A stretch of 64,000 bases of DNA from Pseudogracilibacillus auburnensis (GTDB lineage Bacteria > Bacillota > Bacilli > Bacillales > Amphibacillaceae), in contig NZ_QJJQ01000014.1 of assembly GCF_003201975.1 (NCBI RefSeq), forward strand, positions 62,001-126,000. Direction: 5' to 3'. A program made the translations under genes and the position numbers. This document shows, in pieces, positions 8,692 to 16,898 of this stretch; the first letter of the stretch is position 1, and every line of letters begins with the position of its first letter. The notes under the pieces were generated by a model that worked only from the letters and a program-made list of their open reading frames with translations, was not told the origin of the DNA and made no database searches.

Positions 8692-8764
8692 AGAGTAACC
8701 TATTTAAATTTAAGAGTAATTTTATGTTGCTACACAACGTAATTTAGTTTACTATATAGAGTAA
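8692..8764 (+). promoter_or_regulatory. Three AGAGTAA repeats before the HTH/F1-like gene
   Basis: AGAGTAA occurs at 8692-8698, 8713-8719 and 8758-8764, the first two exactly 21 bases apart. The first and third share the longer form TATAGAGTAA. The third forms the inverted pair TTTACT-N6-AGTAAA directly before the ribosome binding site. This arrangement fits autoregulation by the HTH protein encoded just downstream, but no promoter hexamers are clear. Confidence 0.4.
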
Positions 8765-8776
8765 AGGAGGTAAGTG

Positions 8777-9847
8777 ATGAAAAAAGTGGATGACTTAAGA
8801 TTAAATGTTAGTTTATTACGTAGGAAAGTACCGAATCTAACCAGTGCAGCACGCCAAGTTGGCTTGCGACCAGCCACTGTTTCTAATCTATGCACGGGAA
8901 AAATATCTGTTGGCAGGGCTGAGGTTCGAACTTTAGTTGCACTTGCATCATTAGCCGATTGCAGTTTGGATGATCTAATTATTAGAGGGGAGAAAATCGA
9001 AATGATAGAAACCAAAATCAAAACGTTAGATTTATTTGCTCCTTTAGCAAAAGGAGGTACTGTCGGTTTGGTTGCACGTACTGGAATGGGGCAGCTCGTA
9101 GTATTGGCAGAATTATTCTATCGTTTTAAGAAGGAAGTGTATAAAACGATTCTTTTAATGCCTGAAGGTGAACATCAAGGATTAAATGATCTTGTTGAAA
9201 ATGTAGAAATCATTACAAACACTATTGATGACACATATGAGCGTATTGCGAATATCGGGGGAGACCAAGATATTATGTTCATTGCAGACAGATCCCATGT
9301 GATAACAGGACGAATCCAACAATTACAGGAGAATCTTCAAGGGGTTGGAATTCATTCTGTTACAACCTTTCTTGTTGATTTGACTGGCGAAGTTGTTGAT
9401 GAAGATTTACCTTATGGACCACTCGAAACCTTATGGCAATTCGATGCTGATCTTGTTGCAAGACACCGCTATCCAGCCGTTAATCCTTTAAGCTCAACAT
9501 CATCTGTTCTTGAAGGAGCCCATTTAGATCAGGAACACTTTACTATTCAACAAAAAGCCCTAAAAATTCTTCGTCGTTATCGGGAACTCCGTTCATTGGT
9601 GAATGTTAGCGGGATTGAACGAATTCCGACTTCTGCGTTACAAACATATCGAAGAGGCGAGAAACTTGAAGCATATTTAACTCAGGCTTTTTATATTGCC
9701 GAGCCCTTTACAAAAAAGTTAGGCCAAGCTGTTAGCCTGCAAGATACTTTGAATGATGTAAAAGAGATTATGAATGGTGCTGTAGATTCTAAAGATGTAT
9801 CAGAACTAGAGTTTATTGGGAATTTACAATCCGATCATTTGGAATGA
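8777..9847 (+). CDS. HTH domain fused to a degenerate F1-ATPase beta-like domain
   Basis: A 356-residue protein of unusual make-up. Residues 20-70 form a Cro/XRE-like helix-turn-helix (TSAARQVGLRPATVSNLCTG). From about residue 78 it follows ATP synthase beta: IKTLDLFAPLAKGGTVGLVA matches the stretch before the P-loop, DIMFIAD takes the Walker B place, YPAVNPLSSTSSVL matches the YPAVDPL-STS motif, and the C-terminal helical domain (LRRYRELRSLVNVSGIERI ... AEPFTKKLGQ) is also kept. The P-loop reads RTGMGQLV, so the catalytic Lys is Gln106 and the next Thr is Leu; the GERxREGN glutamate is also absent. ATP hydrolysis is therefore unlikely; a nucleotide-sensing or purely structural role is inferred. 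ATG 8777 follows AAAGGAGGTAAGTG. It overlaps the acetamidase frame, so the two form an operon. Confidence 0.8.
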   Translation: MKKVDDLRLNVSLLRRKVPNLTSAARQVGLRPATVSNLCTGKISVGRAEVRTLVALASLADCSLDDLIIRGEKIEMIETKIKTLDLFAPLAKGGTVGLVARTGMGQLVVLAELFYRFKKEVYKTILLMPEGEHQGLNDLVENVEIITNTIDDTYERIANIGGDQDIMFIADRSHVITGRIQQLQENLQGVGIHSVTTFLVDLTGEVVDEDLPYGPLETLWQFDADLVARHRYPAVNPLSSTSSVLEGAHLDQEHFTIQQKALKILRRYRELRSLVNVSGIERIPTSALQTYRRGEKLEAYLTQAFYIAEPFTKKLGQAVSLQDTLNDVKEIMNGAVDSKDVSELEFIGNLQSDHLE

Positions 9848-9858
9848 GGTCTTCCCTT

Positions 9859-10815
9859 ATGGCAAAAATCCACCTATTAAACCCGAGTGCAAAGTCATTG
9901 CATGGCTTCTTTAGTAAAGATTTAGAACCCGCATTGGAAATAGATTCGGGAGATACAGTTTATTTTGAAACCCTCGATAGTGCATGGGGTGTCGGGAAGC
10001 GCAAAGCTTTAGGGGAACCTAAAAAAAGATTCGGCAATGTTCAACCTCACCGGAGGTCTAAACAATTTGGCCATGCATTAATCGGTCCTGTCTATATTAG
10101 GGATGCAAAGCCAGGTCAAACTTTAGAAATTAAGATTAATGAAATTATACCTGGCTCATGGGGATGGACTTCCGCTGGGGGATTTTCGAGCTATTGGAAT
10201 GCAAAATTAGGTATGGTCGAAGAAAAAGAAGTGATATTGGATTTTGAATTAGATATCAATCGAATGATTGGAAAAAGTCAATTTGGAAACTTTGATTTCA
10301 CTGTAAAGCTAAATCCTTTCATGGGAATTATGGGAATGCCCCCCTCTATACCGGGACAACATACGACTATTTCACCTAGAGAGACGGGAGGAAATATTGA
10401 TTGTAAAGAGTTACAAGCTGGAAGTACCCTATTTTTACCGATTGAGGTAGAGGGCGGACTGTTTTCTACCGGAGATGGGCATGCTGTGCAGGGAGATGGG
10501 GAAGTTAGCGGCCCCGCATTAGAATGTCCTATGGAAAAAGTTAGTTTAACTTTTACCGTCCTAGACGATTTTCCAATCCAGAGACCTAGAGCTAAAACAA
10601 AAAGTGGATGGATTACAATGGCATTTCATGAGAATCTTGAAGAAGCGATGTGGATGGCATTGGATGATATGCTCCAATTTATATCATACTTATACAACAT
10701 TTCTCGATCAGAAGCTTATGCATATGCTTCTATGGTCGTTGACTTACGAATTACTCAAATTGTAAATACTTCAAAGGGAGTTCATGCATTCCTTCCCTTT
10801 GGTGCCCTAAGATAA
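9859..10815 (+). CDS. Acetamidase/formamidase family protein
   Basis: A 318-residue member of the FmdA/AmdA family, which hydrolyses short amides such as formamide or acetamide to ammonia and the acid. Family hallmarks include VYFETLDSAWGVG near the N-terminus, GHALIGPVYIRDAKPGQTLEIKI, the central PSIPGQHTTISPRETGGNIDCKEL and the metal-site region FSTGDGHAVQGDGEVSGPALECPM. GAGG lies nine bases before ATG 9859; an in-frame ATG at 9844 overlaps the stop of the upstream gene and is an alternative. Close coupling to the HTH/F1-like protein suggests that the latter controls amide use. A terminator follows. Confidence 0.9.
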   Translation: MAKIHLLNPSAKSLHGFFSKDLEPALEIDSGDTVYFETLDSAWGVGKRKALGEPKKRFGNVQPHRRSKQFGHALIGPVYIRDAKPGQTLEIKINEIIPGSWGWTSAGGFSSYWNAKLGMVEEKEVILDFELDINRMIGKSQFGNFDFTVKLNPFMGIMGMPPSIPGQHTTISPRETGGNIDCKELQAGSTLFLPIEVEGGLFSTGDGHAVQGDGEVSGPALECPMEKVSLTFTVLDDFPIQRPRAKTKSGWITMAFHENLEEAMWMALDDMLQFISYLYNISRSEAYAYASMVVDLRITQIVNTSKGVHAFLPFGALR

Positions 10816-10817
10816 GA

Positions 10818-10862
10818 TGGTGAAAGCGCCCTTTTTGGAAAAGCGCTTTCGCCTTTTGTTTT
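10818..10862 (+). terminator. Rho-independent terminator
   Basis: Stem GGTGAAAGCGC / GCGCTTTCGCC, loop of about 13 bases, then TTTTGTTTT. It ends the HTH/F1-like and acetamidase operon. Confidence 0.9.
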
Positions 10863-11155
10863 ATTAGTAGAAAATCATGTTATTTATATGGGAGAAATTC
10901 AATTGATTGCCACTCGGTATTTTTATCACAAGTCATAAAACAATAAATTCTTCCTTTATACGTTATCCACCCTAATCTCCTCTCACTTTATTCTAGCCAA
11001 AGCACTAATGTTTGAAACACTGTTATTTGCATCATCCCTTCTTTTATTATCAAGGCCTAAATCGTAAAAAGTCATCAAGAATTTGATCATTTTCTATCTG
11101 TGTTGCTCAATAATCGCTCACGTTTGCGAAATTAGAATTAATTTTGAAAAGGCTC

Positions 11156-11719
11156 TCAAAGTATAACATTCTTAAGTATAAAGCTTGCTCTATGTTTAAT
11201 TCCTATTTTAGGTACTTCAATAAGTTCATAATCAAGTTGCTCGTAAGTCCTAAACATGATCTTATAAGTTGCGACGGCCTCTTCAAAATCTTGTTTTCTC
11301 TCACCATCAGTTTTGTATATGTCCTTCCAAGGGGGTAAAATAAAAACCTTTTTGTTATATCTGTAGCTTTTGACGGCAGATTCTAGTTTTTCCGAGAGAG
11401 GAATGTTTATTAAATGTGTATAGGTAAGAGTATCTGGAATACCCCGATCAAAAAATAGAGGCTGGCTTGAAGGGTTCGTCAATGCTGAAAGATAACTTTC
11501 TATGGATTTATCTAACATTAGATCACGATATTTTGTTACATTCCCCCAAGGCAGGGCATCGCCATTGGAAGAAATCTGTGCTTTAATAATTTCCCTTGCG
11601 ACCTCAGGAACGTACTCATGATTATTTTTCCCTAATTCATCCAATAGGGTTGTTTTACCGGAGCCAGGTCCGCCGGTAATAATGATATAGTCATCTCTCA
11701 ATAAATTACGATCTTCCAT
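11156..11719 (-). CDS. P-loop NTPase of the AAA_28 type
   Basis: Encodes 187 residues. Walker A GGPGSGKTTLLDEL is near residues 14-27, followed by YVPEVAREII, the pattern seen in AAA_28 proteins. A Walker B-like FFDRGIPDTLTY comes in the middle and KKVFILPPWKDIYKTDGERK resembles the lid region of nucleotide kinases. ATG 11719 has GAAGGAGAATTCAAA before it; 30 further upstream codons in frame lack a binding site. The substrate is unknown; it may be a small-molecule kinase. It stands alone in an otherwise gene-poor stretch. Confidence 0.8.
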   Translation of the reverse strand: MEDRNLLRDDYIIITGGPGSGKTTLLDELGKNNHEYVPEVAREIIKAQISSNGDALPWGNVTKYRDLMLDKSIESYLSALTNPSSQPLFFDRGIPDTLTYTHLINIPLSEKLESAVKSYRYNKKVFILPPWKDIYKTDGERKQDFEEAVATYKIMFRTYEQLDYELIEVPKIGIKHRASFILKNVIL

Positions 11720-11981
11720 TTTGAATTCTCCTTCATTTTTTGCCTTGAAGAGATTACTGAACCTCTGCATTTTTTTCATTCGAAAATTCCTTCCTTTACT
11801 AAACAACATGACCCGTTAGCTGAAAGAATAGTCAATCCGAAGAATGCCATTCTCAATTCCTAACATTTTCTATATACCTCTGTATAAGCCACTCTTCCTG
11901 TACTTTCATATTAAGCTCCTTAAAATAATAGAATCATAAACTTAACATATTAGACTAAAATATAAAAGTATATTAGTGCGT

Positions 11982-12167
11982 GTTCAAAAAGGAGGATAAA
12001 AAGGATTGAGCAGTTCGAGGCGGCGTAGCTTTAAGCAAATGTTTTAGCACGCCGGAAAAATGGTCTTCTTTTCCAAGGAACGGAACGTATGCATTTTAAT
12101 ACGAGAGTAGCGGAAAAGCAAGCCAACAAAGAAATGCGAAGTGTCATTTTTACCGGACTTTTTGAAC
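11982..12167. mobile_element. 186-bp MITE-like element with 10-bp terminal inverted repeats
   Basis: Begins with GTTCAAAAAG and ends with the exact inverse CTTTTTGAAC. No frame inside encodes a protein with a binding site. The interior is richer in GC than the flanks (GAGGCGGCGTAGC, CACGCCGG). One end with its flank recurs at 7502-7533. Size, termini and lack of coding fit a non-autonomous transposable element; the sequence style is like repeats I have seen in many Bacillus genomes, but no parent transposase is in this window. Confidence 0.6.
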
Positions 12168-12193
12168 AACCTCTATTATATAACTTTACTATG

Positions 12194-12240
12194 CATAAAA
12201 AAGAGGATATTAGCCATTATATTAAACTAACTATCCTCAT
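12194..12240 (-). terminator. Rho-independent terminator of the luciferase-like gene
   Basis: On the minus strand, GAGGATAGTTAG pairs with CTAATATCCTC and is followed by TTTTTTATG. It lies about 95 bases after the stop of the flavin oxidoreductase gene. Confidence 0.7.
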
Positions 12241-12332
12241 TTATTTAATCTGTAAAAGGGAGTGGACCACTACCCATGAATGCATTACTATACGATACTA
12301 ATCATGTTTTCAAATCTATCGACCGTACGTTG

Positions 12333-13325
12333 TTAGAAAAGTTCACGTGCCAAAAGCCGATATACTTCTAACCGCTTTTCTTGTGAGTGTGGGATACTAC
12401 AAATCATCGCTTCATCAAATCCGTACTTCTCTTTTTCCTCTTGTAGTAAAAGCGCAATTTCTTTTGCCGAACCAACTAGATGTAGTCGTCGGTTTTCTGC
12501 AATTTCCATACGATCTAATTCTGTTAGTTGATAATCTTGTGCTTCTTCTGGTGTTAAAGCTTGCATCATTCTTCCTCTTCTTAACATGAGCCTTGCAATA
12601 TCTTGGGGACGAGCTTCAAATTCTGCTTCTTCCTTCGTTTCCGCTGTGGTCACCATATATGTCACAATCGCTTCAGGTTCCTCCATAAAAGATGATGACT
12701 CAAAATGTTCCTTATAAGCATCTAAGATTTCCTTAGATAAATCCCCATTAAAAAATTGAGCAAATGAATAACCGACACCCATTCGTCCCGCCTGGATAGC
12801 ACTTGTACCACTTGAACCTAACATCCACGCTCCCGGTAAGACGACGTTTGATGGGGTCGCAATTGTTTTATCATATAATCTGTCTTCCGGCACTTCATCA
12901 TTTAAAAGCTTTAAAGTAGTATCGAACTTCTCATACAGATTATGTAGCATTGGTTGCTGACCTTCCGATAAAGCATAGATGGAATAATTATCTCCACCCG
13001 GTGCCCGTCCAACACCGAAATCAATTCGTCCGGGAGATAATGCGCTAAGAGTTTTAAATACTTCTGCTAACTTTAGTGGTGAATAATGCATCATCATCAC
13101 CCCACCTGTGCCAATCCGAATATTATTCGTTTTAGCAGCTAAATGTGCAGCAGTTACTTCTGGTGCGGAACTGGCAAACGCTTTTGTCCCATGATGTTCC
13201 GCCATCCACATACGTGCATAACCTAATTTATCTGCAAGAATCGCTAACTCTTCTGCCTTTTTTAATGCTGATTCTGCTGTATTGCCTTTTGTGACCGGTG
13301 CCTGATCTAATACACTTAATCTCAT
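12333..13325 (-). CDS. LLM class flavin-dependent oxidoreductase (YceB-like)
   Basis: A 330-residue luciferase-like monooxygenase of the MsnO8 subgroup. It starts MRLSVLDQAPV, has the flavin-site pattern YARMWMAEHHGTKAFASSAPEV near residues 36-57, then RIGTGGVMMMHYSPLKLAEVF and GRIDFGVGRAPGGD, all typical of the bacterial single-subunit group. These enzymes use FMNH2 and oxygen; the substrate is generally unknown. The ATG directly follows the stop of the small membrane gene upstream, so the pair is co-transcribed. Confidence 0.9.
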   Translation of the reverse strand: MRLSVLDQAPVTKGNTAESALKKAEELAILADKLGYARMWMAEHHGTKAFASSAPEVTAAHLAAKTNNIRIGTGGVMMMHYSPLKLAEVFKTLSALSPGRIDFGVGRAPGGDNYSIYALSEGQQPMLHNLYEKFDTTLKLLNDEVPEDRLYDKTIATPSNVVLPGAWMLGSSGTSAIQAGRMGVGYSFAQFFNGDLSKEILDAYKEHFESSSFMEEPEAIVTYMVTTAETKEEAEFEARPQDIARLMLRRGRMMQALTPEEAQDYQLTELDRMEIAENRRLHLVGSAKEIALLLQEEKEKYGFDEAMICSIPHSQEKRLEVYRLLARELF

Positions 13326-13511
13326 CTATTCACCTTCTTCTATAAAAATCTCATTCTCCTGTTTTGCTTTTACTATATCCTTTAATGTTTTATGTATGTT
13401 TTGTAAACTAATGAGAATAAAACCGAGCATAATAAATGTGACAATTTCTTTTGTAATAATCGAAACAATTGCTAAAATCACTGCATATAAAACATAAGCC
13501 CAATTATTCAA
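13326..13511 (-). CDS. Small membrane protein, 61 residues
   Basis: Two hydrophobic stretches (about residues 5-20 and 24-40) and a charged tail KQENEIFIEEGE. The TTG start at 13511 has GGAGG ten bases before it. Its stop touches the start of the flavin oxidoreductase. I do not recognise the family; the coupling suggests co-expression with the oxidoreductase. Confidence 0.6.
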   Translation of the reverse strand: MNNWAYVLYAVILAIVSIITKEIVTFIMLGFILISLQNIHKTLKDIVKAKQENEIFIEEGE

Positions 13512-13601
13512 TGAGTGCTTACCTCCTCATGACATTTTTGCCAAGTGTTTTGAATAACTTCTATTTCTCCATGTACTTTCAGTTCGTAATTCGATTACAA
13601 T

Positions 13602-13640
13602 CTATTACGGAACAATTTGAATCTAATTATTCCGTAATAG
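13602..13640. repeat. Inverted repeat CTATTACGGAA / TTCCGTAATAG
   Basis: Two perfect 11-base arms with a 17-base loop, about 90 bases upstream of the TTG start of the small membrane gene. There is no T run, so it is more like an operator pair than a terminator. Apart from this, 13512-13904 shows nothing else I can support. Confidence 0.45.
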
Positions 13641-13904
13641 ATAATAAGTGTCAATTCATCATAACAACTGTGCTATTTTATTATCAGTGATATCATATAT
13701 TCCGTCCACAAGTAGTTATCTCTTTTTCTGCAATATTAGATTGTTATTTGTGAACCCGTTAACTTTATTTTAACACTCTTTTGAATTAGTTTTTAAAAAT
13801 ACTTCCCGTAAAAATGTAATGAATGACAAAATGATTCCCCCTTAATGAAAAGCAATTCATCTCCGAACAAAACTAAATGATCCGTATATTTCCACACTTG
13901 TTCG

Positions 13905-14105
13905 TTACTGCTTCTTTTTATGCTCCGATTGCTCATTTTGCTTTTTAACTGCAGCTATATCAGTATCACTGTATATATGCGTATCACGTCCGCCAGTCGT
14001 TTTAGCAATCCATTCAATAGCCTCATTATAAGAGAGTCCTGATCTCCTAGCTTGTTCCTTCATTGCTTCTAAATCCACTTGTGTATCAATTTTTTTCTCG
14101 TCCAC
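13905..14105 (-). CDS. Conserved small protein, 66 residues
   Basis: A hydrophilic 66-residue protein starting at GTG 14105 with CGGAGGTAG before it. The middle, KEQARRSGLSYNEAIEWIAKTTGGRDTHIYSDTD, looks like a single compact helical unit and the end is rich in Lys and Gln. I do not recognise a named family; the clean start and composition make it a likely real Bacillaceae gene. Confidence 0.6.
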   Translation of the reverse strand: MDEKKIDTQVDLEAMKEQARRSGLSYNEAIEWIAKTTGGRDTHIYSDTDIAAVKKQNEQSEHKKKQ

Positions 14106-14199
14106 TATAGCTACCTCCGTTTATGTAATGTACTATTAGTGTGGACGATTCTAGCTGTCCCATGCATAAAATGCGACCTGACCATTTATTTTGTTAATT

Positions 14200-14437
14200 C
14201 TACTTCATTTGTATCCAATATAAAGTAATTTCCGTTTTCTTCACATCCGAAACATTCATTGTAGCTCGTTCATCATTTACCGAAAGTATCGTTAAATCAT
14301 CTTTCGTGTACAAAATATGTTAAGGAACATATTCGATCAATATTATTTAAAGTTGCTCCATTTGTTCTGTTACAAAAGGAGGTGACTCATCAGCATCTGG
14401 TTGTTCTCCCCCGTTCAATCTCGCTTCTTCATCATCT
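14200..14437 (-). pseudogene. Decayed coding remnant
   Basis: Reading one frame across two stops gives DDEEARLNGGEQPDADESPP followed by FVTEQMEQL, stop, IILIEYVP, stop, HILYTKDDLTILSVNDERAT, MNVSDVKKTEITLYWIQMK, stop. The residue choice is protein-like on both sides of the stops, but there is no start or binding site. It is probably the end of a lost gene of unknown kind. The remaining parts of 14106-14753 hold only the repeat array. Confidence 0.35.
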
Positions 14438-14542
14438 TATTTTCTTTTTAGCTTCCCAGTTTGGGTTGTATTTTTTGTTTTGATATGCTTTAGATAAATC
14501 TTAACATAGAATGAAAAAAATCGTAAATACGGCAAACTAATT

Positions 14543-14655
14543 ATTCAGCGTGAATAGCAATTATTCAGCGCGTATCGATTATCATTCAGCGCGAATGGCA
14601 ATTATTCAGCGCAAACAAACCCAGATTCAGCGCAAAAACGAATAATTCAGCGCAT
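14543..14655 (+). repeat. ATTCAGCGC array, six units at 20/21-bp spacing
   Basis: ATTCAG(CG) begins at 14543, 14563, 14584, 14604, 14625 and 14645, so the spacing alternates exactly 20, 21, 20, 21, 20. Best units read ATTCAGCGCGAAT, which is itself a near-palindrome (ATTC...GAAT). The filler between units varies. The array lies between two genes that both point left. The same unit recurs at 34036-34252. Confidence 0.85.
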
Positions 14656-14753
14656 GCTCCCCCTAGACTCCTTTTCAGCCATTGCCCTAGATTTATCTTA
14701 AATAATTGTTATTTAGCCACCACTCAAGGTGATTCTACGAAAGTTCTCAATCC

Positions 14754-15701
14754 CTACACTAATTTTACAGTCAATGGGTATAAATAAGGTTGTGCTGGTT
14801 CGTTTATTTCTTTCCAGCTTGACACGCGAATAGCTGGAAGTCTACTTCCATTATATTCCTCCAAAAATATAGTCCCTTTCACTTCAATCCAAGTATCTTC
14901 TGCAATAGATGCAGCATCTTCCATTTCAGTTAAAAAACCAATAATACTCGCATCTGCAACACAATGCGTAATTAAAAATCGTCCGAGGACTAATTGATCA
15001 CTCGCGAAGTCTGCTTCTTTATAGACAAACCCAGTTACGGTTATTTCTTTTCCGACAAACTTGTCCATTTCCTGATTAATTCGGTCATAATATACAGCGT
15101 ACACTCGCTCAGACATTAAAATTGAAGACTGTAATTCCAGTTCTTGTTCAATTTGTTCAAACTGATCCTTTGTTACTGTATTTGAATAGAGATTCGGGTC
15201 TGCCGGAAGATCATGGTATGTCACATCATCCTCTGTATTCCCATCAAAAAGGCCGTTACCTTTCCCATCCATTTTATTTTCACTTTGATCATTTTCTTTT
15301 GGTTCAGAACTCATGGCATTATTTGTTAAATTTAGCATGATTGCTTTCTTTTCTGCAATTGAAGAATCTAACGTAGAAAGTGGTATCAATAACCACATCA
15401 CTATTGGTAGTGAAATAATGGCGTAAGAGACCATTTTTCTACTAGTTATTGGTGAATCACCGTGGTCGTGATCGTGTGAACAATCATGACCGTGAACATG
15501 ACTTTTCTTTTTCACCATAAATACCCGTTGTAATTGAACGAGAAAAAATAAAAATAAAATTGCAGCCCCAATCATACTTATAACCGTATATTTTGGATTA
15601 ATTAATTTTAATAAATCACCTGTCCTGTGTAATTTAATAATAAACATTGTAAAGAGAAATAAAATCAATCCCCTTAAAGCTTGTTGGAAATAAAAACGCA
15701 T
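14754..15701 (-). CDS. TIGR03943 family protein with His-rich loop (YcgQ-like)
   Basis: A 315-residue protein with three membrane segments in the first 125 residues (around 8-22, 38-58 and 93-108). Between the second and third lies the metal-binding-type loop HVHGHDCSHDHDHGDSP. The C-terminal half is a beta-rich domain with KEITVTGFVYKEADFASDQL, typical of TIGR03943, an OB-like fold. GGAGGAGAATC precedes the ATG. It forms an operon with the permease immediately upstream. In other bacilli this pair is often linked to metal homeostasis; a role in zinc or cobalt handling is inferred from the histidine loop. Confidence 0.85.
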   Translation of the reverse strand: MRFYFQQALRGLILFLFTMFIIKLHRTGDLLKLINPKYTVISMIGAAILFLFFLVQLQRVFMVKKKSHVHGHDCSHDHDHGDSPITSRKMVSYAIISLPIVMWLLIPLSTLDSSIAEKKAIMLNLTNNAMSSEPKENDQSENKMDGKGNGLFDGNTEDDVTYHDLPADPNLYSNTVTKDQFEQIEQELELQSSILMSERVYAVYYDRINQEMDKFVGKEITVTGFVYKEADFASDQLVLGRFLITHCVADASIIGFLTEMEDAASIAEDTWIEVKGTIFLEEYNGSRLPAIRVSSWKEINEPAQPYLYPLTVKLV

Positions 15702-15711
15702 GATTCTCCTC

Positions 15712-16722
15712 CTAGATAAAACGATTAACTATCATTAACATCCCAAAAACAATGATTGTAATAATAAATAAAAGGACAAAGACAAATTTCGCTCTAAACA
15801 CACTTAATAACATAAGCGTATTTTTAAGATCGATCATTGGGCCATAAATAAGAAAAGCTAAAATGGCTGTTGGTGGAAATAAATTGCTAAAAGAGGCTCC
15901 GATAAATGCATCTGCTTCTGAACAAAGTGAAAGAAAGTAGGCTAAGCCCATCATAATAAATGTTGATGAAGCAACACCATTTCCTAGCATAAGAAATGAT
16001 TCAGAGGCTATATATGTTTGTACATATGCGGCTAATAAGGCACCGATAAATAAGTATTTCCCCATATCAAAAAACTCATCAATTGAATGTGTTAGCATAT
16101 TAAATATTTTTTCTTTTAATGGTTGACGATTTACACGGTCTATTTGAATCAAACTATTCGCTTGGATAGCGTATTGTTGTTTTAATTGATGAGATCGATA
16201 AAGGATACTAATAATAAAAGCAATGATCACTGCGATGAAAAAACCGATGAACATCCGATAAAGTGCCATTCTCCAGTCGTTCCCAAAGGCCATGTAAGTA
16301 GATAGGATGACAATGGGATTAATTAATGGGCCTGTCAGCAAAAATCCTATCCCTGCATAAATCGGAACTCCTTTCGCAACAAGCCTCCGAACAATCGGTA
16401 CAATTCCACACTCACATGCTGGAAACAGAGCCCCAACCACACAACTCATTACTACTGCAAGCATTCTATTTTTTGGAATCAACCGTTTGATATGATGTTC
16501 AGTGATAAATATTTGAATGCAACCAGCAATTAAGACACCAATTAAAACAAAGGGCAGCGCTTCAATGATTATGCTTAAAAAAATAATATTCATATTGTAA
16601 AGCGAAGCAGGTAATTGAAAAGTTTCCTGTAAAGAACTACTAACAGAAATGATATAAAGCGATACACAAATTAATACGATACCTAACAAATCTATTAAAT
16701 AGGATCTTACATTTGTATGCAT
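15712..16722 (-). CDS. ArsP_1/YcgR-type permease (PF03773)
   Basis: A 336-residue permease with about eight membrane segments. The family signature ACECGIVPIVRRLVAKGVPI lies in the middle of the N-terminal half and a second, related motif CSEADAFIGASF in the C-terminal half, the internal duplication expected of this family. ATG 16722 follows TTTTAGGAGGAACTAT; 27 further codons upstream have no site. The gene is first in a two-gene operon with the TIGR03943 protein ten bases downstream. Transported ion unknown. Confidence 0.9.
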   Translation of the reverse strand: MHTNVRSYLIDLLGIVLICVSLYIISVSSSLQETFQLPASLYNMNIIFLSIIIEALPFVLIGVLIAGCIQIFITEHHIKRLIPKNRMLAVVMSCVVGALFPACECGIVPIVRRLVAKGVPIYAGIGFLLTGPLINPIVILSTYMAFGNDWRMALYRMFIGFFIAVIIAFIISILYRSHQLKQQYAIQANSLIQIDRVNRQPLKEKIFNMLTHSIDEFFDMGKYLFIGALLAAYVQTYIASESFLMLGNGVASSTFIMMGLAYFLSLCSEADAFIGASFSNLFPPTAILAFLIYGPMIDLKNTLMLLSVFRAKFVFVLLFIITIIVFGMLMIVNRFI

Positions 16723-16898
16723 ATAGTTCCTCCTAAAATAAAATACTATGTCGTAAATGTCTATTTGTATTAGCAGCTTGCTAGAATGATGGTTAGCATT
16801 CATGAGAGATAATATTCTACTCTATTATATAAACGTAATAGTTCGGTTATGCCTTAAAAAAAGTATTTTAAGCAAAATGTTTCCCATGTGCAACAAAT

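Noticed and set aside
16722-16860. Possible Zur box before the YcgR-type permease
   Set aside because: CGTAA-containing stretches are present but none forms the symmetric TCGTAAT-N-ATTACGA site.
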